Below are positions 33,753-42,004 of a stretch of 64,000 nt of DNA, one piece after another. This DNA comes from JANXMY01 sp964251675 (GTDB lineage: Bacteria > Armatimonadota > Armatimonadia > Armatimonadales > Capsulimonadaceae). The position numbers and the translations under genes are program-made. The stretch's first letter is position 1. Every line of letters begins with the position of its first letter. Under the pieces are notes generated by a model. It was not told the DNA's origin, did no database searches, and worked only from the letters and a program-made list of their open reading frames with translations. Location: contig CAXUKS010000004.1 in NCBI GenBank assembly GCA_964251675.1, positions 1 to 64,000 of the forward strand. Reading direction: 5' to 3'.

Positions 33753-34124
33753 TCAACCGAGTGCTTCAATCATTTCCACCCGGTTGCCGAACGGGTCCCG
33801 AAACTCAAACCGCGCATAGCCGGGAAGGGGAATGCTTTCCAGAACGTCTACGCCTGCCTCCGTCAACTTGCCGCGCCAGGCGTTGAGGTCCGCGACTTCA
33901 TAGGCCAGATGCCCTTTGGTCGCCCCTCGGTCCACGCCGTCTTCGCGCCCGACGTGGACGCTGAGGCTGCCGACCTGAAGCCAGAACACGGCCCGCTCCC
34001 GCAGCACCTCCGGCATAGGCGTCTCGGCCAGCCCCAGCACGCCGCAGTAGAACCGCCGTGCGGCGTCCTCCGCGTCCATCGGGATTGTGATCTGGGCATG
34101 ATGCAGGCCAATGATTTTCAACAA
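33753..34124 (-). CDS. VOC (glyoxalase/bleomycin-resistance fold) protein
   Basis: 123 residues. Beta-alpha-beta-beta-beta repeats begin with 'IIGLHHAQITIPMDAEDAA' and end 'FRDPFGNRVEMIE', the standard VOC ending with a metal-ligand Glu. The substrate is unknown; the second His of the opening motif is consistent with a metal-dependent enzyme. It begins at a TTG (34124 or 34121) overlapping the stop of the PhyH remnant, which suggests the two were once translationally coupled. Confidence 0.85.
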   Translation of the reverse strand: MLKIIGLHHAQITIPMDAEDAARRFYCGVLGLAETPMPEVLRERAVFWLQVGSLSVHVGREDGVDRGATKGHLAYEVADLNAWRGKLTEAGVDVLESIPLPGYARFEFRDPFGNRVEMIEALG

Positions 34125-34510
34125 GGCGCCTGCCTATCCCAGCAGAGGCCGCCCGGCAGCGCATGGGCGGCATATTTCAGATGAATCACGCGGCGGTGAC
34201 GCGGCGATTGAGAGGCCGAGGACGCACGAAGCAGTAGAGGACGCATCATCAGGGCACCGCCTGCCGGAATGGGGCAGACGGCAGCGGGAAAGTTCTGCCG
34301 CGTCCGCTGAATCTCACCTGCCGACAGCCGCCCGCCCCGATGGGTTCCCGGCAGAACCTGCAAAGGGCTATTGTCCGTGTCACAGTCGCCCAGAGGCAGA
34401 TGCACCGTCACCATCCTTTCTAGGATTGCCGCCGGTCTAGAATTGCCGCCGGGGGCTGCACAGGAATCACCAACCTCTTCACCAACGACTATCAGCGGCG
34501 CAAAAAGTGG
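34118..34510 (-). pseudogene. Truncated phytanoyl-CoA dioxygenase (PhyH) family gene
   Basis: The minus-strand frame encodes 'VTVHLPLGDCDTDNSPLQVL' followed by 'PGTHRGG', then 'AVCPIPAGGALMMRPLLLRA' and a C-terminal 'RRVIHLKYAA'. This is the second half of a PhyH-type Fe(II)/2-oxoglutarate dioxygenase, including the distal His and the 2OG-binding Arg region. The first half with the HxD metal motif is missing; the frame runs back without a homologous start into the ABC ATPase 3' end. Around 34425-34455 a short direct repeat ('tctag', then 'attgccgccgg') marks the likely break point. Confidence 0.8.
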
Positions 34511-34521
34511 GAGGCTCCGTG

Positions 34522-35319
34522 CTACAAGCTGGCCTGACGCTCGGCGGTCAGCAGGGTGTAGACCTCGGTATGGAGGCGGTAGAACTCGGGGGAGGTCCGA
34601 AGAGCGGCGTCACGCTCCGGGCCAAAGGGGACAATGATCTCCGCTTTCAGGCGTCCAGGCCGGGCGGTCATAACAAAAATGCGGTCACTGAGGAACACAG
34701 CCTCATCAATATCATGAGTGATAAACAGCGTTGTCGTCCGCTCCCGGCGGCGGATATCCAGCAGCAGCTCCTGCATTGTAATCCGGGTCTGGGCATCTAA
34801 AGCGCCGAACGGCTCGTCCATCAGCAGAATGCGGGGCGAGTTTGCCAGGGCGCGGGCAATCGCCACCCGCTGGCGCATGCCGCCGGATAGCTGCTTTGGG
34901 AAGTGGCTGGCGAACTCTGTCAGCCCGACAGCCTCCAGAAAATGGTCAGCCAGCCGCTCCCGCTCTGCCTTTTTGACTCCGCGCTGTTTCGGGCCGAACT
35001 CAACATTTCGGCGCACAGACAGCCACGGAAACAGCGTGTACCCCTGAAACACCATCCCGCGTTCGGCGCCCGCCTCAGTCACTTCCCGCCCATCCAGCAG
35101 CACAGACCCGCTTGTCGGCGCAATCAAGCCGCCGACAATATGCAGCAGTGTCGATTTTCCGCAGCCGGAAGGCCCCACAATAGAGACCAGCTCACTGATG
35201 CCGACCGAAAGCGAAGTCGGCTCCAGAACCGTGATGGGGCCGTTCTGGGCCGGATACTGCTTGCAAAGCTGGTCAATCTGCAAAATCGGAGGCGCCTCGG
35301 CCACTGTCTCGTTGATCAT
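34522..35319 (-). CDS. ABC transporter ATP-binding protein, nitrate/sulfonate/taurine type
   Basis: 265 residues from ATG 35319. Walker A 'GPSGCGKST' (49-57), Q-loop Gln92 ('MVFQGYTLFPW'), signature 'LSGGMRQR' (144-), Walker B 'LLMDEP' (Asp168, Glu169), switch His202. The SsuB/TauB type couples to permeases like the one at 44755 and binding proteins like that at 43626, both about 8-9 kb away in the same metabolic cluster. It is therefore the probable third component of one guanidine/urea-type importer. No Shine-Dalgarno sequence precedes the ATG, and a palindromic element ends 11 nt upstream, so its expression signals may have been disturbed. Confidence 0.9.
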   Translation of the reverse strand: MINETVAEAPPILQIDQLCKQYPAQNGPITVLEPTSLSVGISELVSIVGPSGCGKSTLLHIVGGLIAPTSGSVLLDGREVTEAGAERGMVFQGYTLFPWLSVRRNVEFGPKQRGVKKAERERLADHFLEAVGLTEFASHFPKQLSGGMRQRVAIARALANSPRILLMDEPFGALDAQTRITMQELLLDIRRRERTTTLFITHDIDEAVFLSDRIFVMTARPGRLKAEIIVPFGPERDAALRTSPEFYRLHTEVYTLLTAERQASL

Positions 35320-35329
35320 AGTTTGGTAT

Positions 35330-35654
35330 GGCTTTGCTGCATAAATCGGGGTATTAGACCTCTTGCCTAAGTCCATTGGCTTGTGCCCCCCCAAATAAAT
35401 TCTGGGGCTGCCGAGGGCGATTGTCCGCCTTCGCGGACATAGGAACCACGCACAGAGGCAGTCTTATGTCCGCGAAGGCGGACAATCGCCCTTCGCAGCC
35501 CCGGATTTCAATCCGGGCGGGTAGGGCTACGCACTTAGGCAAGAGGTCTAATAAACAAAAACGCTGGCAGTCATCCTTCGAGGCCATGTGCGAGGGGGTT
35601 CAGCCCCTTGAAGTCGTCATCGGGAGGAGGAAGACATATTTATGCAGCAGCGCC
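35330..35654. mobile_element. Nested palindromic element (MITE-like) between ABC ATPase and allophanate hydrolase genes
   Basis: The outer ends 'ggctttgctgcataaat' (35330-35346) and 'atttatgcagcagcgcc' (35638-35654) match the ends of the MITE at 14861-15094. Inside is an inner element with perfect 21-bp terminal inverted repeats (35352-35372 and 35533-35553, starting 'tattagacctcttgcctaag'). At its centre is a further 27-bp inverted repeat (35415-35441 and 35465-35491, 'gggcgattgtccgccttcgc'...). A small hairpin 'gggggttcagcccc' lies at 35593-35608. It fills the whole 350-bp gap; no gene is present. Confidence 0.8.
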
Positions 35655-35669
35655 GTTGGGTTTATTGCT

Positions 35670-37445
35670 TCACCCATTCTGTAAGTAGGTCCGCCAGCCG
35701 CCAAAGTGCGTAATCTCGGCGGCGGAGCCAATGGCGAATGGCTCACACACAAAGCCGCTGACCGTGGAACCGTCCGCAAGCTCCACAGAGCCGATGCCGA
35801 GCGGGGCCGGAATGGCGGCGACAAAGCTGCCAAAGTGCGGCGTTGGCATCGCCCAGACTTCTACTTCTATGCCAGGGCCGTCAAAGCCGGGCGAGCGCAC
35901 CAAACCGGGTTTGGGCGGCACGGTGTCTGCCAGCGCATACAGGCGGTAGCCGCGTGCTGTTTTTGTAGTCTCGACCAATCGTGCCCCGCGCTCAGTGAGC
36001 TGTTTATTGAGCGGCTGCCCGGTCAGATGCGCTCCGACAACCGCCACCCGCACGCACCCCGGCGGCGTCGAGGGCGGCGTCAAAGGCGCGGTCTGTTCGA
36101 GAGGAGTCGGCAGGCCGCCCAGTGTTTGTCCCGGCTGCCGGTGCAGACGGTCGGCGACGACCAGCAGGGCCGTGTTGGTTCCCGCCGGTCCCATCAGCGA
36201 CACGCCAAACGGCAGGCCATTGGACCGAAACCCGGCGGGCAGAGCCACAGCGGCCATATCCAGCAGGTTGACAAAGTTCGTGTAATACCCCAGGTTTGTG
36301 TTCAGGCGCACCGGCTCCGCCTCGACCTCGGCATGGGTATAAGTCGTCCCCGTCGTCGGCAGCAGCAGCACATCCGCGCTGCTCCAGACGGCGCTCGTCT
36401 GATGCCGCAGCGCTTCCAGCCGATACTGCGCTAGATAGGTATCCACGGCGGTGAACTTTCCCGCGCCGCCGATGATGCGGCGGACGGTCGGGTCCATGTC
36501 GCCTGCGTGTGCCGCGAAGAAGTCTCCGAGAGCCGCCAGCCGCTCCGCCACCCAGGGACCGGCATACAAAAGGGCAGCGGCCTCCTGAAACGGCTGGAAG
36601 TCGAACTCTACGGCTTCGCCGCCTCCTGCTTCCAGCGCACCAATGGAGGCTTCGTACAGAGACTGCGCTTCGGCATCGCCGAAGAACTCCCACTGGTCCC
36701 GGCGCGGGACACCGAAGCGGAACGACCCGCCGAGCCAGGGCGCGGGGCTGTCTTCGGCAGCGGAGACACGCGCCGCCCGAAAGACTTGATGCGCGTCGGA
36801 TGCCGTCAGGGCAAAGATCGAAACGCAGTCGAGAGACCGGCAGGCCGGAACAACGCCAGCGGTGCTGAGGAAGCCACGGGTTGGTTTCAGGCCAACTAAA
36901 TTGTTGAAGGCCGCCGGCACCCGCCCCGACCCTGCCGTGTCCGTGCCGAGCGCAAACGAGACCAGACCACTCGCCACCGCGACGGCTGACCCGGCGCTTG
37001 AGCCACCGGAGACATAATCACGGTTAAAGACGCTGGAACACGCGCCGTAGGGTGAGCGTGTCCCAACAAGCCCGGTCGCAAACTGGTCCATGTTGGTTTT
37101 GCCGACCAGGATCGCCCCGGCCTCTTCCAGCCGCCGCACGACTTCCGCCGTCTTCTGGGCCGCGTAAGCATAGGCCGGACACGCCGCTGTTGTTTCCCGG
37201 CCTGCGACATCTATGTTATCTTTGACCGCGAACGGCACCCCGTACAGCGGCAGTCTGGCCCGGTCGCCCCCTGCGACTTCCGCCGCCCGCGCCAGAATTG
37301 TTTCGCGGGGCACCCACGAAATCCAGACCGGGTTTAGCGCCGTCTCTTCCAGACGGGAGCAGACCCGGCTCAGTACGGAGACCGGCGTTTCGCCAGCATC
37401 GTAAGCGGCCTGAAGTGAGGTGAGATCAAGACGCAATGGTTCCAT
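35670..37445 (-). CDS. atzF: Allophanate hydrolase
   Basis: The start at 37445 (MEPLRLDL) has 'cggag' 8 nt upstream; 591 residues. The amidase-signature domain (about 1-440) has the Ser-Ser-Lys triad: Lys75 ('FAVKDNIDV'), Ser149/150 ('VSGGSSAGSA') and nucleophile Ser173 ('DTAGSGR'). The C-terminal domain (about 460-591, 'CVRVAVVGAHLTGQPLNKQL') is the family's decarboxylation-assisting domain. It converts allophanate to ammonia and CO2. It is downstream of the biotin-dependent carboxylase on the same strand but separated from it by a 290-bp palindromic repeat. Confidence 0.93.
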   Translation of the reverse strand: MEPLRLDLTSLQAAYDAGETPVSVLSRVCSRLEETALNPVWISWVPRETILARAAEVAGGDRARLPLYGVPFAVKDNIDVAGRETTAACPAYAYAAQKTAEVVRRLEEAGAILVGKTNMDQFATGLVGTRSPYGACSSVFNRDYVSGGSSAGSAVAVASGLVSFALGTDTAGSGRVPAAFNNLVGLKPTRGFLSTAGVVPACRSLDCVSIFALTASDAHQVFRAARVSAAEDSPAPWLGGSFRFGVPRRDQWEFFGDAEAQSLYEASIGALEAGGGEAVEFDFQPFQEAAALLYAGPWVAERLAALGDFFAAHAGDMDPTVRRIIGGAGKFTAVDTYLAQYRLEALRHQTSAVWSSADVLLLPTTGTTYTHAEVEAEPVRLNTNLGYYTNFVNLLDMAAVALPAGFRSNGLPFGVSLMGPAGTNTALLVVADRLHRQPGQTLGGLPTPLEQTAPLTPPSTPPGCVRVAVVGAHLTGQPLNKQLTERGARLVETTKTARGYRLYALADTVPPKPGLVRSPGFDGPGIEVEVWAMPTPHFGSFVAAIPAPLGIGSVELADGSTVSGFVCEPFAIGSAAEITHFGGWRTYLQNG

Positions 37446-37460
37446 AGATGGCTCCGAGTC

Positions 37461-37479
37461 GGCGTTATTGCATAAATCC
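37461..37479. repeat. Solo MITE-end sequence upstream of allophanate hydrolase
   Basis: 'ggcgttattgcataaatcc' matches the left ends at 14861 and 35330. No right-hand partner lies nearby; the next right-type end is at 48021. Confidence 0.6.
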
Positions 37480-37514
37480 AGGCTGAGACACAAAAAACGC
37501 CCGCGCCTTTATTT

Positions 37515-37707
37515 GAGGTCGTTGTTCGAGGGGCTGAACCCCCTCGCTGGGGGGCGAAGCGCCTGGAACCCGCTTGCGCGGGTGAAGAATAAGATAGACT
37601 CGAACGGGAGGCTGGTTTGCTTCCTCTTCTGCTCCTTACCCGCGCAAGCGGGTTCAAGGCGTCCGCGCCCCCCAGCGAGGGGGTTTAGCCCCTCGAACAA
37701 CGACCTC
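37515..37707. repeat. Long near-perfect inverted repeat between carboxylase and allophanate hydrolase genes
   Basis: About 70-bp arms (37515-37583 and 37638-37707) beginning 'gaggtcgttgttcgagggg', with a few mismatches and 1-nt gaps, around a 54-bp spacer. Each arm contains sub-palindromes ('aacccgcttgcgcgggt'; 'ggggctgaacccc'). On RNA it would form a very stable hairpin within the operon transcript. No coding potential. Confidence 0.85.
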
Positions 37708-37737
37708 CGAGTCTATTCAGCGTGATTCAGCATCTAT

Positions 37738-40700
37738 TCAGCCCGTTCTCAAAACAATCAGTGTCTGCCCGTGCTGCACCAATGCGTCCGGCTTCGTCAA
37801 AATCGCTTCCACAGTGCCCGCCACGGACGCTGTCACCGACCATTCCACTTTCATCGCCGACAGCACCAGCAGGGTTTCTCCGGCACTGACGGGCTGCCCT
37901 GGCTCGACTAAAATCTTCCAGACGCTGGAAGCCATCGGCGAGAGGACTGCCTCGCAGCCTTCGGGAATGTCGGAGTGTGCCTGCGGCTCGAAATCGTCTT
38001 CTGCAACGTCCCCCAGTGCCTGCCCCGCAGCGGCCCAGCGGGCACGCTCGGCGGCGAACGCTTCCTGCTGGCGCGTCTGGCTTTGGCGTGTTTCGGGTTC
38101 TATCCCGGCCAGAAACGCCAGATGGTCCCGGTAGCGAAATTCGGTGGACTCGATCTGCAGGGGCGACTGGCCGTGCGGGAACGCTTCGCGCATCTCCAGC
38201 AGCGCGGCGGCGGTGACCGGATAAAAGCGGATCTGGTCAAACGGACGCAGCAGCCAAGGGGTTCCGGGCGCGAACTCTTTTGTGCTTTTGTAGGTGTTCC
38301 AGACCTGGGTTGTCCGCCCGAACAACTGGTAGCCACCCGGTCCTTCCATGCCGTAAATGCAGAGATACGCGCCGCCGATCCCCACCGCGTTCTGCGGCGT
38401 CCAGGTGCGGGCCGGGTTGTACTTGGTCGTTACCAGCCGATGCCGGGGATCAATCGGCGTTGCCACCGGCGCCCCTAAATAGACGTCCCCAAGACCCAGC
38501 ACCAGATAACGGGCATCAAAAATAATTTTGTGAACATCATCCACCGAGCCGAGGCCGTTGATGCGGCGAATGAACTCAATGTTGTCGGGACACCACGGCG
38601 CATCGGGGCGGACCGACTGCATATATTTTTCGGCGGCCAGACGTGTCTGCGGATCGTCCCACGACAGTGGCAGGTGCAAGGTGCGCGAAGGAACGGTGAT
38701 GTCCAAATCCTGGGGAATGGCCTGCTCCGCTGCTCGAAGCGCTTCCAGAAGAGCTTCGCGGGGCAGGCGGCGCGTGTTGTAATGCACCTGCAGGCTGCGG
38801 ACGCCGGGGGTGATGTCCACGATGCCCGGCAGAGACAGCCCGCGAAGCTGCGCCTCCAGTGCATGGACACGCAGCCGAAGCGACAAATCCAGGACGTTCG
38901 GGCCGAACTCCACCAGCAGCGAGCGGTCGCCATCGGCACGGGTTACGACCGTCGGCGCGGTGTCAGTCGACGCACGGGAAACAAGAATCGCTGGCTCGGT
39001 CGGCAGGGGCGTGCTCTCGGGCAGTGTCAGGCTCTCAGGCAGAAGCGGCAGCGGGGAAGACAGCGAGGCGAGGGCGGCGTCGAGCTGCTGCGAAAGCGCT
39101 TCCGCTTCGGCAAAGGTCACAGCCTGAAAACGCACCGTGTCGCCGGGCCGAAGCTGGCCCATTTTCCACAGCTCGGCGTCGATGATGGTCGCGGGGCAGA
39201 CAAAGCCGCCTAAACTGGGGCCGTCGGGACCCAGCAAAATCGGCATATCGCCGGTGAAGTCCACCGTGCCGACCGCATAGGCATTGTCATGGATATTGGA
39301 CGGGTGCAGCCCGGCTTCCCCGCCATCCAGCCGCGCCCACTGAGGCTTGGGGCCAATCAGTCGCACCCCAGTCCGGTCCGACTGATGATGCACCTTCCAG
39401 TCCGTGCGGAGGAGCATTTCAATGTCACCGTCCTGAAAGAAGTCCGGTGCCCCGTGCGGGCCGTACATAACCCCGATGCGCCAGGCGTTCCCATAAGCGG
39501 GAATGAGAGAAGGCGGCAGGACTGTCTGGACCGTCTCCCTTGCTGCATCCGGCGCTCGCAGATGCACCACATCGCCGGTTCGCAGTGCCCGCCCGTCATG
39601 GCCCCCGAAGCCGCCGAGCATGAACGTGCTGCGGCTGCCTAAGTAATCGCCCGCTTCCAAACCACCGGCAACGGCTAAATAGGCCCGCAGGCCCGGCCCG
39701 TGGCCGATGCCGATCTTCAGCACGGCCCCGGCCTCAACGCCAGCCGCTGTCCAGAACGGCAAAGCGGCGCCATTGAGTGTTGCCTCCATCGGGGCACCGC
39801 ACAGGGCAATCACGGCAGCGCAGCCGAAGCGCAGCTCCGGCCCGGAGACCGCAATCTCCAGACCTGCGGCGTCGTCGGCATTCCCCACGATTCTGTTGGC
39901 GAGGCGCAGTGCGAGGCTGTCCATCGGCCCCGACGGCGGCACGCCGATATTCCAGTAGCCGAGCCGCCCCGGATAATCCTGGACCGTGGTTTGCGTGCCG
40001 CCGGAAAGGACTTCGATGGCCGTGCGCTTGTAGGAAAAACGCGACAGAAACGAAGTCGTCACCGCGCCTGCGGCGATTTCCGGGGACGCACAGACCTGAC
40101 GCAGATAATCCAGGTTGGTCTCGATCCCGGCAAGCTGCGTCTCCGCCAGGGCGCTTTGCAGGATCGCAAGCGCCTCGGGACGGCCCGCGCCCACGGCAAT
40201 CATCTTGGCAACCATCGGGTCATAGTAAGGCGTAATTTCCGTGCCGGGTTCCACCCAGGTCTCGACCCGAATTTCGGGGAACCGAACATGAGTGAGACGC
40301 CCGATGCTCGGCTGAAACCCGCTGCCTGCATCTTCGGCATAGACCCGCACTTCCAGCGCATGGCCTTTGGATTGCGGCGACAGCGAAGAAAGAGGCGGCA
40401 GATCGCCCGATGCCTGCCGGACCATCCAGGCGACAAGATCAATGCCGTAGACTTCTTCCGTCACCCCGTGTTCCACCTGCAGGCGCGTGTTGACTTCTAA
40501 GAAGTAAAAGTCCTGCACCGCCTCGTCATAGACGAACTCGACCGTTCCCGCTGAGCGATAATTCACGGAGCGACCGATCTCAACGGCCACCCGGCACAGG
40601 CGGGCGCGGACCTCTGGCGTGATGCCGGGGGCCGGTGTTTCTTCAATGACTTTCTGATTGCGCCGCTGCACCGAGCAGTCGCGCTCCCCCAGCGCGATCA

Positions 40701-41358
40701 CTTCCCCTTGCCCGTCGCCGAAAATCTGCACTTCCAGATGCCGCGCCTGCTCGATAAAGCGCTCCAGGAACGCCCCGGCATCGCCAAACGCGCTTTGCCC
40801 CTGCCGCACGACAATGGGCCACGCTTCCGCCAGCTCGCCGGAATTGCGGCACAGCCGAATGCCGATGCCGCCGCCGCCCGCCGTGCTTTTCAGCATCACC
40901 GGGTAGCCAATCGTTTCTGCCGCCTCCTGGGCCGCTTCCAGAGAGGACAGCAGGCCCGTTCCCGGCAGCAGCGGGACACCCAGGCGCTCCGCCCTCGACC
41001 GCGCCGAATGCTTGAGCGCAAACGCCCGCATCTGGTCCCCGGTCGGCCCGATAAAGACAATGCCCGCCGCGTCGCAGGCGTCCGCAAACTCCGCATTCTC
41101 GCTGAGAAAGCCGTAGCCCGGATGGATCGCCTCCGCACCGGTCTGTTTCGCGGCGGCTAAAATGGCGTCAATTGAGAGGTAACTTTGCGCGGCAGTGGCT
41201 GGCCCAATTCGCACCGCTTCCTCGGCCTGCGAAACGTGGAGGGAAAAACGGTCGGCATCGGAATACACCGCGACCGATTGGACGCCAAGTTCTTTCAGCG
41301 TCCGCAGCACCCGGCAGGCAATCGCACCCCGGTTGGCGACCAGCACTTTATGAAACAT
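37738..41358 (-). CDS. Biotin-dependent urea/guanidine carboxylase
   Basis: 1206 residues. An N-terminal biotin carboxylase ('VLVANRGAIACRVLRTLKEL', ATP-grasp 'STAGGGGIGIRL', 'EVNTRLQVEHGVTEEVYGID'), then carboxyltransferase halves of the KipA/KipI (AHS2/AHS1) type ('TTVQDYPGRLGYWNIGVPPS' begins the first at about 465), and a C-terminal biotinyl domain with Lys1170 ('LSAMKVEWSV'). This is the complete urea-amidolyase carboxylase layout. Homologues next to DUF1989 pairs have been shown to act on guanidine rather than urea, giving carboxyguanidine; here that is inferred from the neighbours. It overlaps the upstream DUF1989 gene by 11 nt. Confidence 0.92.
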   Translation of the reverse strand: MFHKVLVANRGAIACRVLRTLKELGVQSVAVYSDADRFSLHVSQAEEAVRIGPATAAQSYLSIDAILAAAKQTGAEAIHPGYGFLSENAEFADACDAAGIVFIGPTGDQMRAFALKHSARSRAERLGVPLLPGTGLLSSLEAAQEAAETIGYPVMLKSTAGGGGIGIRLCRNSGELAEAWPIVVRQGQSAFGDAGAFLERFIEQARHLEVQIFGDGQGEVIALGERDCSVQRRNQKVIEETPAPGITPEVRARLCRVAVEIGRSVNYRSAGTVEFVYDEAVQDFYFLEVNTRLQVEHGVTEEVYGIDLVAWMVRQASGDLPPLSSLSPQSKGHALEVRVYAEDAGSGFQPSIGRLTHVRFPEIRVETWVEPGTEITPYYDPMVAKMIAVGAGRPEALAILQSALAETQLAGIETNLDYLRQVCASPEIAAGAVTTSFLSRFSYKRTAIEVLSGGTQTTVQDYPGRLGYWNIGVPPSGPMDSLALRLANRIVGNADDAAGLEIAVSGPELRFGCAAVIALCGAPMEATLNGAALPFWTAAGVEAGAVLKIGIGHGPGLRAYLAVAGGLEAGDYLGSRSTFMLGGFGGHDGRALRTGDVVHLRAPDAARETVQTVLPPSLIPAYGNAWRIGVMYGPHGAPDFFQDGDIEMLLRTDWKVHHQSDRTGVRLIGPKPQWARLDGGEAGLHPSNIHDNAYAVGTVDFTGDMPILLGPDGPSLGGFVCPATIIDAELWKMGQLRPGDTVRFQAVTFAEAEALSQQLDAALASLSSPLPLLPESLTLPESTPLPTEPAILVSRASTDTAPTVVTRADGDRSLLVEFGPNVLDLSLRLRVHALEAQLRGLSLPGIVDITPGVRSLQVHYNTRRLPREALLEALRAAEQAIPQDLDITVPSRTLHLPLSWDDPQTRLAAEKYMQSVRPDAPWCPDNIEFIRRINGLGSVDDVHKIIFDARYLVLGLGDVYLGAPVATPIDPRHRLVTTKYNPARTWTPQNAVGIGGAYLCIYGMEGPGGYQLFGRTTQVWNTYKSTKEFAPGTPWLLRPFDQIRFYPVTAAALLEMREAFPHGQSPLQIESTEFRYRDHLAFLAGIEPETRQSQTRQQEAFAAERARWAAAGQALGDVAEDDFEPQAHSDIPEGCEAVLSPMASSVWKILVEPGQPVSAGETLLVLSAMKVEWSVTASVAGTVEAILTKPDALVQHGQTLIVLRTG

Positions 41359-42004
41359 CGGAACCCCAGATCAAAACCTGAACCGGCGTCGGGTTGTAGG
41401 CATTGCACGGGTTGTTGAGCTGCGGGCAGTTGGAGATCAGCCCCAGCACATCCCGCTCCGCCCGCATCTCCACATATTTTCCGGCTTCCGAAATGCCGTC
41501 TTCAAAGGTCAGCCCGCCGTCCGGCGTCACCGGCACATTCATGAAGAAATTGATGTTGTTCGGGATGTCCCGCTTGGTCAGACCATATTCGGAGCGCAGC
41601 AGAGCCGTTAGAAAGCTCTGACGACAGGCGTGCATATAAGATTTATCCAGCGCGTAGCGCACTTGATTGCTCTCGGTCGAACACGCCCCGCCCAGCGTAT
41701 CATGCCGCCCGCAGGTATCGGCGGTGATCGTCAGCAGGACATGGTTGGCGGCGGACATCAGCCGCGTTCCTGCTGTCAGGTAGATATTTTGCTGGGCACG
41801 GATCGTGTTTTGGAAATCGTACCGGTCGGCGTAGTCGTGGGCGTCGTAAAACAATGTGTCTACCGCCTGGTTGCCTTCCAGGTCGACGATCCGAAGTGTC
41901 TGGCCCTGCGTGAGAGGATGCAGCCAGGACTCGCCAGCCGGGATAATTTGGCTGTAAAGGGCGTCCGCCGGGTCGAGGGGGCTGGGGGTTGAAAGAAACA
42001 TCAC
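41348..42004 (-). CDS. Urea carboxylase-associated protein, DUF1989 (putative carboxyguanidine deiminase subunit)
   Basis: 218 residues with 'IIPAGESWLHPLTQGQTLRI', 'GNQAVDTLFYDA', 'CGRHDTLGGACSTESNQVRY' and 'INFFMNVPV', matching the urea carboxylase-associated protein 1 type of DUF1989. In guanidine-degrading bacteria the two DUF1989 proteins act together as carboxyguanidine deiminase (CgdAB), releasing ammonia to give allophanate. I do not assign A or B. It overlaps its neighbours on both sides (4 nt with 42001, 11 nt with the carboxylase), indicating tight coupling. Confidence 0.88.
   Translation of the reverse strand: MMFLSTPSPLDPADALYSQIIPAGESWLHPLTQGQTLRIVDLEGNQAVDTLFYDAHDYADRYDFQNTIRAQQNIYLTAGTRLMSAANHVLLTITADTCGRHDTLGGACSTESNQVRYALDKSYMHACRQSFLTALLRSEYGLTKRDIPNNINFFMNVPVTPDGGLTFEDGISEAGKYVEMRAERDVLGLISNCPQLNNPCNAYNPTPVQVLIWGSDVS

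Noticed and set aside
37446..37737. Short open frames in the palindromic gap between carboxylase and allophanate hydrolase genes
   Set aside because: They are translations of the inverted repeat and read equally on both strands.
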